Shown: positions 26,484 through 36,582, counted from the first letter of the stretch. The stretch is DNA of 64,000 nucleotides from Pseudomonas sp. SL4(2022) (GCF_026625725.1 NZ_CP113060.1:1804001-1868000), one strand, 5' to 3'. The notes: generated by a model not told the origin, from the sequence alone. Made by a program: numbers and translations.

Positions 26484-27158
26484 ATGCCCAAACCCGCGAG
26501 CCTGAGTGTCGGCCTGCGCCTGTTGTTGGCGTCCCAGGCCATGGCCCCGTTGAGTGTCAAGCTGGGCCTGGTGCAGCAGCTGGGGGCAGAGAAGGCGGCA
26601 TTGTTGGCGCCGCACATGCCGCCCGGGCAGTTGCGCGAGCTGATCATGGCCATGCCCATCGAGTTTGCCGCAGCGGTGACGGTGCACCTCGATCCACGGT
26701 TGATTCTCGACACCTACCTGAGCCTGCCGGATAGCCTGCACTTGGAGGTGGCTCGACAGCTCTGCGCCGATGGCGCCTTTGCCACGGCGGCGCGTTATGC
26801 CGAGTGCCTGTCGGCCAAGCAGATCAAGGTGCTGATCTACGGCATCAACGATGTTGACCATGTGCTGCAGATTGCCCGACATATCGTCGACATGCCGCTG
26901 ATCAGCGAGAGCCTGCGCAGTTTCTCCACCGGCTATCTGTGCAAACTCACTGAAGCGGCGGTGGCCGATCGCAACCTGCCGGTGGCCGCCCAGGTGCTGG
27001 GTGGTTTGTCACTGGTGCGGCAGGCCGATGTGTGCGCCGGCTTGCAGCCGAGTACGTTGCGGCAACTGCTGCCGCTGCTGCTGCTGATCAGCGGTGAAGG
27101 GCTGCGTAAACAGTTACCGGAGGCTGTGCTGGAGCTTTTTGAGCAGCAACTGGCCTAG
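26484..27158 (+). CDS. Conserved hypothetical all-helical protein
   Basis: 224 residues from ATG 26484, which has GGAGG seven bases upstream; a TTG six bases earlier is less likely. The sequence is almost entirely amphipathic helix, rich in Leu and Ala, with repeated modules such as RELIMAMPIEFAAAVTVHLDPRLI and ISESLRSFSTGYLCKLTEAAVADRNLPVAAQVLGGLS. It recalls HEAT-like or MgtE N-domain-like helical stacks, but no family is certain. No signal peptide. It converges on zwf with an 8-base gap. Confidence 0.65.
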   Translation: MPKPASLSVGLRLLLASQAMAPLSVKLGLVQQLGAEKAALLAPHMPPGQLRELIMAMPIEFAAAVTVHLDPRLILDTYLSLPDSLHLEVARQLCADGAFATAARYAECLSAKQIKVLIYGINDVDHVLQIARHIVDMPLISESLRSFSTGYLCKLTEAAVADRNLPVAAQVLGGLSLVRQADVCAGLQPSTLRQLLPLLLLISGEGLRKQLPEAVLELFEQQLA

Positions 27159-27166
27159 CCGCTGGG

Positions 27167-28609
<1,443 letters not shown>

Positions 28610-28653
28610 GGTGGGAACTCCGACTCGGTTTAGCCGTGCGGGGGCGGCGGCCA

Positions 28654-28669
28654 TGTAGTATAACTACAA
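28654..28669. promoter_or_regulatory. HexR-type operator between zwf and the RpiR regulator
   Basis: The minus strand reads TTGTAGTTATACTACA, close to the inverted repeat TTGTAGTN5ACTACAA known for HexR. A further ACTACAA half-site lies at 28674-28680, making a direct repeat ACTACAA-N4-ACTACAA on the plus strand. The palindrome contains TATACT, a plausible -10 box for zwf, so binding would repress it. Which RpiR protein binds is inferred. Confidence 0.75.
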
Positions 28670-28766
28670 GGTCACTACAACCCATCGTGCGCCGATCATA
28701 ACCGAGTCATGCCAGTGAATGCGGCGTGCTTGATGGATTCGTTAGCCAAATGTCGAGCCTAAACCT

Positions 28767-29633
28767 GTGAACCTGTTGCAGCACATTGCCCAGTCGCGCC
28801 CCCTGTTACGCAAGTCCGAGCTGAAGGTGGCGGATCATGTTCTGCTCGACCCGGCCTCGGTCATGCACAGTTCCATGGCCGAGCTGGCCCACAGTGTCGG
28901 CATCAGTGAGCCGACCATCGTGCGCTTCTGCCGGGCGATTGGCTGCACCGGCTTTCAGGACCTTAAGCTCAAACTGGCACAGAGCCTGGCTGCCGGCGCC
29001 AGTTTTGGCCAGTTCGCGATTCATGAAGACGATTCGGTGGCGGACTTCAGCCTGAAGATCTTCGACACCACCCTGCACACCCTGATCGAGGTGCGCGAGA
29101 AGCTCGACACCCAGGCCCTGCAGCAGGCCATTGCGGCGATCGCCAATGCGCAACGGGTGGAATTCTATGGCTTCGGTGCGTCCGGCGCGGTGGCAGCGGA
29201 TGCTCAGCACAAGTTTTTCCGCCTGCTGCTGACTGCAGCGGCCTATTCCGACCCGCACATGCAGGCGATGAGTGCAGTGACCTTGAAGCCCACTGACGTG
29301 GCCATCTGCATTTCCCAGTCCGGACGCTCCAAGGACCTGCTGATCACTGCCAATCTGGTCCGCGAGGCGGGCGCGACGCTGATCACCCTGTGTCCGAGCC
29401 AGACCCCGCTGGCCGACCTGGCCACCGTCAACCTGGCCATCGATGTGCAGGAAGACACCGAAATCTACACCCCGTTGACTTCGCGCATTGCGCATCTGGT
29501 GGTGATCGACGTGCTGGCCATGGGCGTGGCCATGGCCCGCGGGCCAGGCCTGGTCAACCACCTGAAGAGCGTCAAGCGCAGTTTGCGCAGCCTGCGCTTG
29601 TCGCCCAAGGCGCACAAGAACAGCGACGACTGA
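28767..29633 (+). CDS. RpiR/HexR-family transcriptional regulator
   Basis: 288 residues. An N-terminal HTH of RpiR type (RKSELKVADHVLLDPASVMHSSMAELAHSVGISEPTIVRFCRAIG, about 15-60) is followed by a SIS sugar-phosphate-binding domain (RVEFYGFGASGAVAADAQHKFFRL and CISQSGRSKDLL). HexR proteins bind 2-keto-3-deoxy-6-phosphogluconate and release glucose-catabolic promoters. This one differs from the HexR encoded next to the main zwf-pgl-eda operon of P. putida and looks like the PA5438 paralogue. It is divergent from zwf across a HexR-type operator, so autogenous control of both is likely. Confidence 0.88.
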   Translation: MNLLQHIAQSRPLLRKSELKVADHVLLDPASVMHSSMAELAHSVGISEPTIVRFCRAIGCTGFQDLKLKLAQSLAAGASFGQFAIHEDDSVADFSLKIFDTTLHTLIEVREKLDTQALQQAIAAIANAQRVEFYGFGASGAVAADAQHKFFRLLLTAAAYSDPHMQAMSAVTLKPTDVAICISQSGRSKDLLITANLVREAGATLITLCPSQTPLADLATVNLAIDVQEDTEIYTPLTSRIAHLVVIDVLAMGVAMARGPGLVNHLKSVKRSLRSLRLSPKAHKNSDD

Positions 29634-29721
29634 TTTCATCATCGCGTTATCGCTTGGCCATCAAAGCGTCATCTAGGCAGCCGATGCTGGTACTCCCTTA
29701 TTCAGCTTGGGAGTTGCCCCT

Positions 29722-29946
29722 ATGTCTGGCTATCTGGATCAACCGCAATCTCGTGAAAGCAGCGACGCCAAAGCCCGGCGCAAGCTGTTGGATCAGCGCC
29801 GTATGGAGTACCGCCGCGCCATTGAGAGCTATGCCGAGCAGCGCCAGTTGCAACAGCAGCTGGCGGATTATCCGGAGCTGATTGCGGTCAACTACCTGGC
29901 GGGCAAGCAGGCATTGGCGCGGCAAAGCGTTCAGCCAGGGCGTTGA
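29722..29946 (+). CDS. Small conserved hypothetical protein
   Basis: 74 residues from ATG 29722, with GGGAG eight bases upstream. The sequence is highly charged and helical (DAKARRKLLDQRRMEYRRAIESYAEQRQLQQQL, then DYPELIAVNYLAGKQALARQ). It has no signal peptide, Cys or membrane segment. Its 3' end overlaps the convergent LysR gene by 59 bases. Length, codon pattern and ribosome-binding site support a real gene. Function unknown. Confidence 0.6.
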   Translation: MSGYLDQPQSRESSDAKARRKLLDQRRMEYRRAIESYAEQRQLQQQLADYPELIAVNYLAGKQALARQSVQPGR

Positions 29947-30850
29947 TCAGGCTGCGTTGATCGCGCACAAAGGCGAAAAACGCCTGGGCCACCGGTGACA
30001 GGTATTTGCTGCGCGGGTGTACCAGGCACCAGCTGCGCAGCAGCGGCAGCTCGGCCACCGGCAGTTCGCGCAAGGCGCCGCATTCCAGCTCGCGGCGCAC
30101 GGCGTGGCGTGGCAGCAAAGCCAGGCCGAGGCCGGCGATGACACCTTCGCACTGGCCTTCCATGGAGCCGACTTCCAGGGTTTGCGCAAAGTGCGCGCGC
30201 TTCTGGTGGCAATACTCCTCACAGGCCTGGCGTGTGCCAGAGCCGGCTTCGCGGATCAGCAGCGGAAATGCGGTGAGGTCCTGCAGGCTCAGCGGACCCT
30301 GCATGCACAGCGGGTGATCGGGCGGTGCCACGGCGATGATCGGGTTATTCAGGAAGGGCAGAAACTCCAGATTCATGTCCGTCGGCACGCGTGACATGAT
30401 CAGCAGGTCATCGCGGTTGGCGTTCAGACGCTTGAGCGCCTGGCTGTGATTGGTGACCACCAGCTGTAAGTTGACTTCTGGGTATTGCTGACGAAAAGCG
30501 GCGAACAGGTGGGGAGCGAAGTACTTGGCGCTGGATTCGATGGCCAGGCTCAGTTGCCCCTGCAGCGAGCCTTGCAGGTCAGCGAGCTGCATATCAAGGC
30601 TTTCCAAGCGGCCGAAAATATCCGCACTGGCGCGCAGCAGGGCTTCGGCCGCTTCGGTCAGGTAGAGCTTTTTACCGACATAGTCGAACAGCGGCTGGCC
30701 GATCAGCTCCTCCAGCTGGCGAATCTGCAGGCTGACCGCCGGCTGGGTCAGGGCCATTTCCTCTGCCGCGCGGCTGTATGAGAGGTGGCTGCACACCGAG
30801 CGGAATACCTGAATCTGACGAAATGTCATACGCAACAGAGACTTACGCAC
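29888..30850 (-). CDS. pycR: LysR-family regulator of pyruvate carboxylase (PycR-like)
   Basis: 320 residues from GTG 30850 (AGGT upstream); ATG 30829 is an alternative. The N-terminal HTH (QIQVFRSVCSHLSYSRAAEEMALTQPAVSLQIRQLEELIG) and effector domain (REAGSGTRQACEEY, VEVGSMEGQCEGVIAGLGLALLPRHAV) are complete. It is divergent from the biotin carboxylase gene across 189 bases, the classic LysR layout. P. aeruginosa PA5437 has the same position and has been named PycR. Control of the carboxylase operon is inferred from that. Confidence 0.88.
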   Translation of the reverse strand: MRKSLLRMTFRQIQVFRSVCSHLSYSRAAEEMALTQPAVSLQIRQLEELIGQPLFDYVGKKLYLTEAAEALLRASADIFGRLESLDMQLADLQGSLQGQLSLAIESSAKYFAPHLFAAFRQQYPEVNLQLVVTNHSQALKRLNANRDDLLIMSRVPTDMNLEFLPFLNNPIIAVAPPDHPLCMQGPLSLQDLTAFPLLIREAGSGTRQACEEYCHQKRAHFAQTLEVGSMEGQCEGVIAGLGLALLPRHAVRRELECGALRELPVAELPLLRSWCLVHPRSKYLSPVAQAFFAFVRDQRSLINALAERFAAPMPACPPGS

Positions 30851-31039
30851 GATTATTACCTGTTTTGCGGAGTCGGGCAGTTCCAACTATAAGCTTTAGC
30901 TAATGCCTAACCCAATAATTATTGATTTTGGTTAATCACCAAGCCGGCGTAGCGTGAGCGCCTGACCGCTTCTACAGCTGTGGTCACACGTCGACCGGTT
31001 TTGTCGGTTGCCTGCTCACGTGATCGAGGATGCTGGCTC

Positions 31040-32458
31040 GTGATCAAGAAAATCCTGATAGCCAACCGCGGTGAGATTGCCGTGCGCATCGTGCGGGCCT
31101 GTGCCGAAATGGGCATTCGCTCGGTGGCGGTATATTCCGATGCCGATCGCCATGCGTTGCACGTCAAACGCGCTGACGAAGCCCACAGCATCGGTGAAGA
31201 GCCGTTGGCCGGTTATCTGAACCCGCGCAAGCTGGTCAATCTGGCGGTGGAAACCGGTTGTGATGCGTTGCACCCCGGTTATGGCTTCCTCTCCGAGAAC
31301 GCCGAACTGGCGGAAATCTGCGCCGAGCGCGGGATCAAGTTCATCGGCCCTTCGGCGGAAGTGATCCGGCGCATGGGCGATAAGACCGAAGCGCGGCGCA
31401 GCATGATCGCCGCCGGTGTGCCCTGCACTCCCGGCACCGAAGGCAACGTGGCGGATATCGCCGAGGCACTGCGCGAAGGTGACCGCATCGGCTACCCGGT
31501 GATGCTCAAGGCCACCAACGGCGGTGGCGGTCGCGGTATCCGCCGCTGCAACAGCCGCGATGAACTGGAGCAGGCCTACCCACGGGTGATCTCCGAGGCG
31601 ACCAAGGCCTTCGGTCGCGCCGAAGTGTTTCTGGAAAAATGCATCGTCAATCCCAAGCACATTGAGGCGCAGGTTCTCGCCGACAGCTTCGGCAACACCG
31701 TGCACCTGTTCGAGCGCGACTGCTCGATCCAGCGGCGTAACCAGAAACTGATCGAAATCGCCCCCAGCCCGCAGCTGACGCCTGAGCAGCGTGCCTACAT
31801 CGGCGACCTGTCGGTGCGCGCGGCCAAGGCCGTCGGTTATGAGAACGCCGGTACCGTGGAGTTTCTGCTGGCCGAGGATGGCGAGCTGTACTTTATGGAG
31901 ATGAACACCCGGGTGCAGGTGGAACACACCATCACCGAGGAAATCACCGGCATCGATATCGTCCGCGAGCAGATTCGCATCGCCGCCGGCCTGGAGCTGT
32001 CGGTCAAGCAGGAAGACATCATCCACCGTGGTTATGCCCTGCAGTTCCGCATCAATGCCGAGGACCCGAAGAACAACTTCCTGCCCTCGTTCGGCAAGAT
32101 CACCCGCTACTACGCCCCCGGTGGCCCCGGCGTGCGCACCGACACGGCGATCTACACCGGCTACACCATTCCGCCTTACTACGACTCCATGTGCCTGAAG
32201 CTGGTGGTCTGGGCGCTGACCTGGGAAGAGGCGCTGGCGCGCGGCCTGCGCGCCCTGGATGACATGCGTGTGCAGGGGGTGAAAACCACCGCCGCCTATT
32301 ACCAGGAAATCCTGCGTAACCCGGAATTTCGCAGCGGCCAGTTCAACACCAGTTTCGTCGAGTCTCACCCGGAGTTGACCGAATACTCGATCAAGCGCAA
32401 CCCGTCGCACCTGGCCATCGCCATCGCCACCGCCATTGCTGCCCACGCCGGCCTGTAG
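31040..32458 (+). CDS. pycA: Pyruvate carboxylase subunit A (biotin carboxylase)
   Basis: 472 residues from GTG 31040, with AGGA nine bases upstream; longer frames lack a ribosome-binding site. Biotin-carboxylase features are complete: KKILIANRGEIAVRI at the start, the ATP-grasp glycine loop KATNGGGGRGIR, FLEKCIVNPKHIEAQV, the bicarbonate-site FERDCSIQRRNQKLIE, and FMEMNTRVQVEHTITEEITG. It carboxylates biotin with ATP and bicarbonate. The partner gene starts 16 bases downstream and carries the transcarboxylase and biotin domains, so together they form a two-subunit alpha4beta4 pyruvate carboxylase of the Pseudomonas type. Confidence 0.95.
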   Translation: MIKKILIANRGEIAVRIVRACAEMGIRSVAVYSDADRHALHVKRADEAHSIGEEPLAGYLNPRKLVNLAVETGCDALHPGYGFLSENAELAEICAERGIKFIGPSAEVIRRMGDKTEARRSMIAAGVPCTPGTEGNVADIAEALREGDRIGYPVMLKATNGGGGRGIRRCNSRDELEQAYPRVISEATKAFGRAEVFLEKCIVNPKHIEAQVLADSFGNTVHLFERDCSIQRRNQKLIEIAPSPQLTPEQRAYIGDLSVRAAKAVGYENAGTVEFLLAEDGELYFMEMNTRVQVEHTITEEITGIDIVREQIRIAAGLELSVKQEDIIHRGYALQFRINAEDPKNNFLPSFGKITRYYAPGGPGVRTDTAIYTGYTIPPYYDSMCLKLVVWALTWEEALARGLRALDDMRVQGVKTTAAYYQEILRNPEFRSGQFNTSFVESHPELTEYSIKRNPSHLAIAIATAIAAHAGL

Positions 32459-32474
32459 GGGAAGGAATCAGACC

Positions 32475-34283
32475 ATGAACAAGAAGATCACCATCACCGA
32501 TACCATCCTGCGCGATGCCCACCAGTCGATCATCGCCACGCGCATGCGCCTGGATGACATGCTGCCGATCTGCGCCAAGCTTGACCAGGTTGGTTACTGG
32601 TCGCTGGAAGTCTGGGGCGGCGCGACCTTCGATGCCTGTGTGCGCTTCCTCAAGGAAGACCCCTGGGAGCGTCTGCGCAAGCTCAAAGCCGGCCTGCCCA
32701 ACACCCGCCTGCAGATGCTGTTGCGCGGGCAGAACCTGCTTGGTTATCGCCATTACAGCGATGACGTGGTGCGCGCCTTTGTGGCCAAAGCCGCCGTCAA
32801 TGGCATCGACGTGTTCCGCATCTTTGATGCGATGAACGACGTGCGTAACCTGCGTGTGTCCATCGAAGCGGTGAAGGCTGCCGGCAAACATGCCCAGGGC
32901 ACCATTGCCTACACCACCAGCCCGGTGCACACCGTCGAGGCGTTCGTGAAGCAGGCCAAGGCCATGCAGGCCATGGGCATCGACTCCATCGCGATCAAGG
33001 ACATGGCTGGCCTGCTGACGCCATATGCCACCGCTGATTTAGTGCGGGCATTGAAAGCGGAAGTCGACCTGCCGGTGTTTATCCACAGCCATGACACCGC
33101 TGGCATGGGCTCGATGTGCCAGCTCAAGGCGATTGAAGCCGGTGCTGACCATATCGACACCGCCATCTCCAGCTTTGCCTGGGGCACCAGCCATCCGGGC
33201 ACCGAGTCGATGGTCGCCGCACTCAAGGGCAGCCCCTACGACACCGGGCTGGATCTGGCGTTGATTCAGGAGATCGGCCTGTACTTCCATGCGGTGCGCA
33301 AGAAGTACCACCAGTTCGAGAGCGAATTCACCGCCGTGGACACCCGCGTGCAGGTCAACCAGGTGCCGGGCGGGATGATGTCCAACCTGGCCAACCAGCT
33401 CAAAGAGCAGGGCGCGCTGAATCGCATCAACGAAGTGTTTGCGGAGATTCCGCGGGTGCGTGAAGACCTCGGCTTCCCGCCGCTGGTCACGCCGACTTCG
33501 CAGATTGTCGGCACCCAGGCGGTGTTCAACGTCCTCGCCGGCGAGCGTTACAAGACCATCACCAACGAGGTGAAACTCTACCTGCAGGGCCGCTACGGCC
33601 TGGCGCCGGGCAAGGTCAATGAGCAACTGCGCAAGCAGGCGATTGGCAGCGAAGAAGTCATCGAAGTACGCCCGGCCGACCTGATCAAGCCGGAGATGGC
33701 CAAACTGCGCGAGGAAATCGGCAGCCTGGCCAAGTCCGAAGAAGATGTGCTGACCTACGCCATGTTCCCGGATATCGGGCGCAAGTTCCTCGAGGAACGC
33801 GCTGCCGGCACCCTGACGCCGGAAGTGCTGCTGCCGATTCCGGAAGCCGGCGGTGTGGCCCCAGCCGGTGGTGAAGGTGTACCGACCGAATTCGTGGTGG
33901 ATGTACACGGCGAAAGCTACCGCGTCGACATCACCGGTGTCGGCGTGAAGAGTGACGGCAAGCGCCACTTCTACCTGTCGATTGACGGCATGCCGGAAGA
34001 AGTGGTGTTCGAGCCGCTCAATGACTTCGTTGCCGGCAGCGGTGGCAAACGCAAACAGGCCAGTGCGCCGGGCGATGTCAGCACCAGCATGCCGGGTAAT
34101 ATCGTCGATGTGCTGGTCAAGGTCGGTGACACGGTCAAGGCTGGTCAGGCGGTGCTGATCAGCGAAGCCATGAAGATGGAAACCGAAGTGCAGGCGCCAA
34201 TTGCCGGCACCGTGACGGCGGTACATGTGACCAAGGGCGACCGGGTCAACCCGGGAGACGTACTGGTGGAGATCGAAGGTTAA
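32475..34283 (+). CDS. oadA: Pyruvate carboxylase subunit B / oxaloacetate decarboxylase alpha
   Basis: 602 residues. The N-terminal carboxyltransferase barrel (TDTILRDAHQSIIATRMR, metal His in HSHDTAGMGSM, the carbamylated-Lys region SIAIKDMAGL) spans about 1-300. A conserved helical region follows. The C-terminal biotinyl domain contains SEAMKMETEV with the biotinylated Lys about 35 residues from the end. The subunit transfers carboxyl from biotin to pyruvate, giving oxaloacetate. The sodium-pump OadB/OadG subunits are absent, so a biosynthetic, anaplerotic carboxylase is preferred over a decarboxylase. GAAGGAA lies ahead of the ATG. Confidence 0.95.
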   Translation: MNKKITITDTILRDAHQSIIATRMRLDDMLPICAKLDQVGYWSLEVWGGATFDACVRFLKEDPWERLRKLKAGLPNTRLQMLLRGQNLLGYRHYSDDVVRAFVAKAAVNGIDVFRIFDAMNDVRNLRVSIEAVKAAGKHAQGTIAYTTSPVHTVEAFVKQAKAMQAMGIDSIAIKDMAGLLTPYATADLVRALKAEVDLPVFIHSHDTAGMGSMCQLKAIEAGADHIDTAISSFAWGTSHPGTESMVAALKGSPYDTGLDLALIQEIGLYFHAVRKKYHQFESEFTAVDTRVQVNQVPGGMMSNLANQLKEQGALNRINEVFAEIPRVREDLGFPPLVTPTSQIVGTQAVFNVLAGERYKTITNEVKLYLQGRYGLAPGKVNEQLRKQAIGSEEVIEVRPADLIKPEMAKLREEIGSLAKSEEDVLTYAMFPDIGRKFLEERAAGTLTPEVLLPIPEAGGVAPAGGEGVPTEFVVDVHGESYRVDITGVGVKSDGKRHFYLSIDGMPEEVVFEPLNDFVAGSGGKRKQASAPGDVSTSMPGNIVDVLVKVGDTVKAGQAVLISEAMKMETEVQAPIAGTVTAVHVTKGDRVNPGDVLVEIEG

Positions 34284-34288
34284 CCTCG

Positions 34289-34342
34289 GAAGCCCCGGCT
34301 GTTTGAACAGGCATTTGAATGGTTTTTTTGGGGCTTCTTTTT
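34289..34342 (+). terminator. Intrinsic terminator of the pycA-oadA operon
   Basis: GAAGCCCC (34289-34296) pairs with GGGGCTTC (34330-34337), followed by TTTTT. It starts 6 bases after the oadA stop. Confidence 0.85.
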
Positions 34343-34400
34343 ACACCACCGACGCTGCGTTTAGCGGCGCCGGCATGGGTTTTTAGGCCAAGTGCCTGGG

Positions 34401-34518
34401 CAAGTCTCGCGAGCTAGAGTCATGCAAGGCGAAAGCAGGCGAGGACGCGGCGTGTACGAGTTGTACATGAGCATCCGAGCCTGCTTTCAACGCAGCAGGG
34501 CCGACGCGCAGCAGACGT
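34401..34518. repeat. Interspersed repeat, TCTCGCGAGCTAGAGT family, copy A
   Basis: A 118-base element reading TCTCGCGAGCTAGAGT, then a core GTACGAGTTGTACATGAGCAT, then AACGCAGCAGGGCCGACGC. The same order, reverse-complemented, occurs at 37498-37714 and 52504-52670. It is bounded on each side by the 8-base direct repeat TGCCTGGG (34393-34400 and 34519-34526), which could be a target-site duplication. No coding potential. Confidence 0.75.
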
Positions 34519-34549
34519 TGCCTGGGTGCTTAGTGCCTGAGTCCCCTAA

Positions 34550-34570
34550 GAGCCGTACGGCTCCTTTTTT
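34550..34570 (+). terminator. Second intrinsic terminator upstream of the bicarbonate permease
   Basis: GAGCCGTACGGCTC is a perfect self-complementary hairpin, followed by C and TTTTTT. With the terminator at 34289-34342 it brackets repeat copy A, so the sbtA-like gene is isolated from the pyc operon. A short transcript ending here cannot be excluded. Confidence 0.8.
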
Positions 34571-34728
34571 CGGTTATGCCCCGCTGTGCAGGGTTCTGCT
34601 GTTCTCGGCAGGAAACTGGGCAAAACTGCGGGTATCAGCACAACGCGTGGTGGGGGCATGACCTTTTATTCGAGCAGATGTGACGCGGCAAGCGTCTTAA
34701 TGGCAGTTCAATACAGGAGCAATGCGCG
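34571..34728. promoter_or_regulatory. Likely promoter region of the SbtA-like gene
   Basis: This 158-base segment follows the second terminator and precedes the GTG start. It includes AGGAG nine bases ahead of the start. No clear -35/-10 pair stands out. Confidence 0.35.
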
Positions 34729-35670
34729 GTGAGTCTGGATCCGGTGGTGCTGTTCTTTGTTTTCGGCCTGTTGGCGGGTCTGCTGAGAAGTGAGTTGAAA
34801 CTGCCGCCAGCGTTGTATGAAACCCTCTCGATCATTCTGCTGCTGGCCATTGGTCTGCACGGTGGTGTGGAGTTGGCCGAGCAGGCCAGTTGGCAGTTGC
34901 TCGGGCAGGCGGCCTGGGTGCTAGGCCTGGGTGTGGCGCTGCCGCTGCTGGCCTTTGCTGTGCTGCGTGGCCTGGGCTTCGACCGGGTCAACGCCGCGGC
35001 AGTGGCGGCGCACTATGGTTCGGTCAGCGCCGGTACGTTCGCCGTGGTAGTGGCCTATATGCTGGCCAAGGGCATCGAATTCGAAAGCTACATGCCACTG
35101 TTTGTCGCCATTCTGGAAATCCCGGCGATTCTGGTCGGCATCCTGCTGGCCAAGGGCATTGCCCGTGACACCGACTGGGGCGAGTTGGGTCGGGAGATCT
35201 TTCTCGGCAAAAGCATCATGCTGCTGCTCGGTGGCCTGATCATCGGTGCGATTGCCGGCAAGGAGGCGATCAAGCCGCTGGAGCCGTTCTACACCAGCAT
35301 GTTCAAGCCGGTGCTGGCGCTGTTTCTGCTGGAGATGGGGCTGATTGCCTCCGGTCAACTCGGCTCGCTGAGGCAGTTTGGCCTGCGCCTGCTTGGCTTT
35401 GCCCTGCTGATGCCACTGCTGGGGGCGCTGATCGGCGCATTGCTCGGCCGCTTTATGGGCCTCAGCCTCGGCGGTACGGCGGTGCTGGCTACGCTGGCGG
35501 CGTCGGCGTCTTATATCGCCGTACCGGCGGCCTTGCGTCTGGCCTTGCCCGAAGCCAACCCGTCGCTGTCGCTGACGGCGTCGCTGGGCATCACCTTTCC
35601 CTTCAATATCATCGTCGGCATCCCGTTGTACCTGATGCTGGCCGAACAGCTGATGGCCTGGGGGCTCTGA
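34729..35670 (+). CDS. Sodium-dependent bicarbonate permease (SbtA family)
   Basis: 313 residues starting at GTG 34729 with AGGAG nine bases upstream. About ten hydrophobic segments in two inverted halves. Family features are the opening DPVVLFFVFGLLAGLLRSELKLPPALYETLSIILLLAIGLHGGVEL, AAHYGSVSAGTFAVV and SASYIAVPAALRLALPEANPSL in the second half. SbtA imports bicarbonate with sodium in cyanobacteria. Its partner gene for a PII-like protein follows with one base between stop and start. It sits just after pyruvate carboxylase, which consumes bicarbonate. Confidence 0.88.
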   Translation: MSLDPVVLFFVFGLLAGLLRSELKLPPALYETLSIILLLAIGLHGGVELAEQASWQLLGQAAWVLGLGVALPLLAFAVLRGLGFDRVNAAAVAAHYGSVSAGTFAVVVAYMLAKGIEFESYMPLFVAILEIPAILVGILLAKGIARDTDWGELGREIFLGKSIMLLLGGLIIGAIAGKEAIKPLEPFYTSMFKPVLALFLLEMGLIASGQLGSLRQFGLRLLGFALLMPLLGALIGALLGRFMGLSLGGTAVLATLAASASYIAVPAALRLALPEANPSLSLTASLGITFPFNIIVGIPLYLMLAEQLMAWGL

Positions 35671-35671
35671 A

Positions 35672-35974
35672 ATGGACGCGCATATCCGCACCCTGCTTAC
35701 CGTGATCTGCGAAGCCGCGCTGGAGAAAAAGCTGGTGGCTGACCTGGAACAGCTCGGCGCGCCGGGTTGGACCATCTCCGATGCCCGTGGCCGGGGTGGC
35801 CGAGGCGTGCGCAGCGCCGGCTGGGACACCGAAGGCAATATCCGCGTGGAAATCATCTGCACCCGCGATGTCGCCGGGCGTATCGCCGGCCATCTGCAGG
35901 CGCGCTACTACGCCAACTACGCCATGGTCTGCTACCTGGCCCAAGTGGAAGTGCTGCGCCCGGAAAAGTTTTAG
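35672..35974 (+). CDS. PII-like regulator of the bicarbonate permease (SbtB-like)
   Basis: 100 residues with the ferredoxin-like PII fold: an N-terminal strand TLLTVICEAALEKKLVADLEQLGAPGWTISDARGRGGRGVRSAGW (T-loop region about 35-52), then NIRVEIICTRDVAGRIAGHLQARYY and a C-terminal strand. SbtB proteins bind adenyl nucleotides such as cAMP or AMP and gate SbtA. The gene starts one base after sbtA and its last bases overlap a convergent lipoprotein gene. A regulatory role on its neighbour is inferred from family and context. Confidence 0.82.
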   Translation: MDAHIRTLLTVICEAALEKKLVADLEQLGAPGWTISDARGRGGRGVRSAGWDTEGNIRVEIICTRDVAGRIAGHLQARYYANYAMVCYLAQVEVLRPEKF

Positions 35975-36366
35975 CGGCGCAGGCGATGGGCGGTGCGCAG
36001 TTCCAGCAGGTCTTGATAGGTGCAGGTCTGCGGTGCTTCGCCGGTCAGATCAAAGCAGCGTTGGCCGAAACCCATTGGCCAGTAAGCGATGCCGACTGGT
36101 GGCCAAAAGATCGAGGCCACTCGGAAGCGGCTCTTCAATTTGCCAGAGCGAATGGTATTGGCCTGATTGTCTTCGATACGGTAGGGAATACCTGCGCTGG
36201 CGCCCCAGGAGAAGGGACGGCTGCGGACAAGCCCCTGGTTGTTCTTCGCCGGTCGTTCGTTGATCACCAGGGTGCTGTTTTCCGGCAGTTTGAACCAGGC
36301 GCCGGTGGAGCAGCCTGCACAGGCTAGGGCGATAAGTAACAGGGTGCTGAAGCGGAGTGCGGACAT
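35971..36366 (-). CDS. Hypothetical lipoprotein
   Basis: 131 residues with a lipoprotein signal (LLLIALACAGC, Cys19). The mature domain has NSTLVINERPAKNNQGLVRSRPFSWGASAGIPYRIED and the C-terminal Cys pair in RCFDLTGEAPQTCTY, perhaps a disulfide. Pseudomonas has similar small outer-membrane lipoproteins of unknown role. The stop overlaps the SbtB-like gene by 4 bases. No family named. Confidence 0.72.
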   Translation of the reverse strand: MSALRFSTLLLIALACAGCSTGAWFKLPENSTLVINERPAKNNQGLVRSRPFSWGASAGIPYRIEDNQANTIRSGKLKSRFRVASIFWPPVGIAYWPMGFGQRCFDLTGEAPQTCTYQDLLELRTAHRLRR

Positions 36367-36582
36367 GCGTGTCGATCCTTATGGTCATCCGTGAACATTC
36401 ACGAGCAGGCGTCAATCTGGCCATTGGCCAGCGGCGCGGGCGCGCAATATACCCAGTTTTGATCGGGTTTGCCTGTGCCGGGGTGTTCCTGAAAAGTATT
36501 CCGGCCCCGGCTGTGATCAGCGTCTTGCCGCCAGCGTCTAGCCACAGAGCCCGGGCGTCTGGGCGCCGCTAAGGGCCTGAGC

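Noticed and set aside
28767-29633. Calling this gene hexR outright
   Set aside because: It is unlike the HexR beside the main zwf-pgl-eda operon, and pgl/eda are missing here. Kept as an RpiR/HexR-family regulator.
32475-34283. Sodium-pumping oxaloacetate decarboxylase
   Set aside because: Membrane subunits OadB and OadG are absent and a biotin carboxylase gene is upstream, so pyruvate carboxylase is preferred.
34401-34518. Integron attC site or tRNA in the repeat
   Set aside because: No attC R/L boxes, no CCA end, no cloverleaf and no integrase gene.
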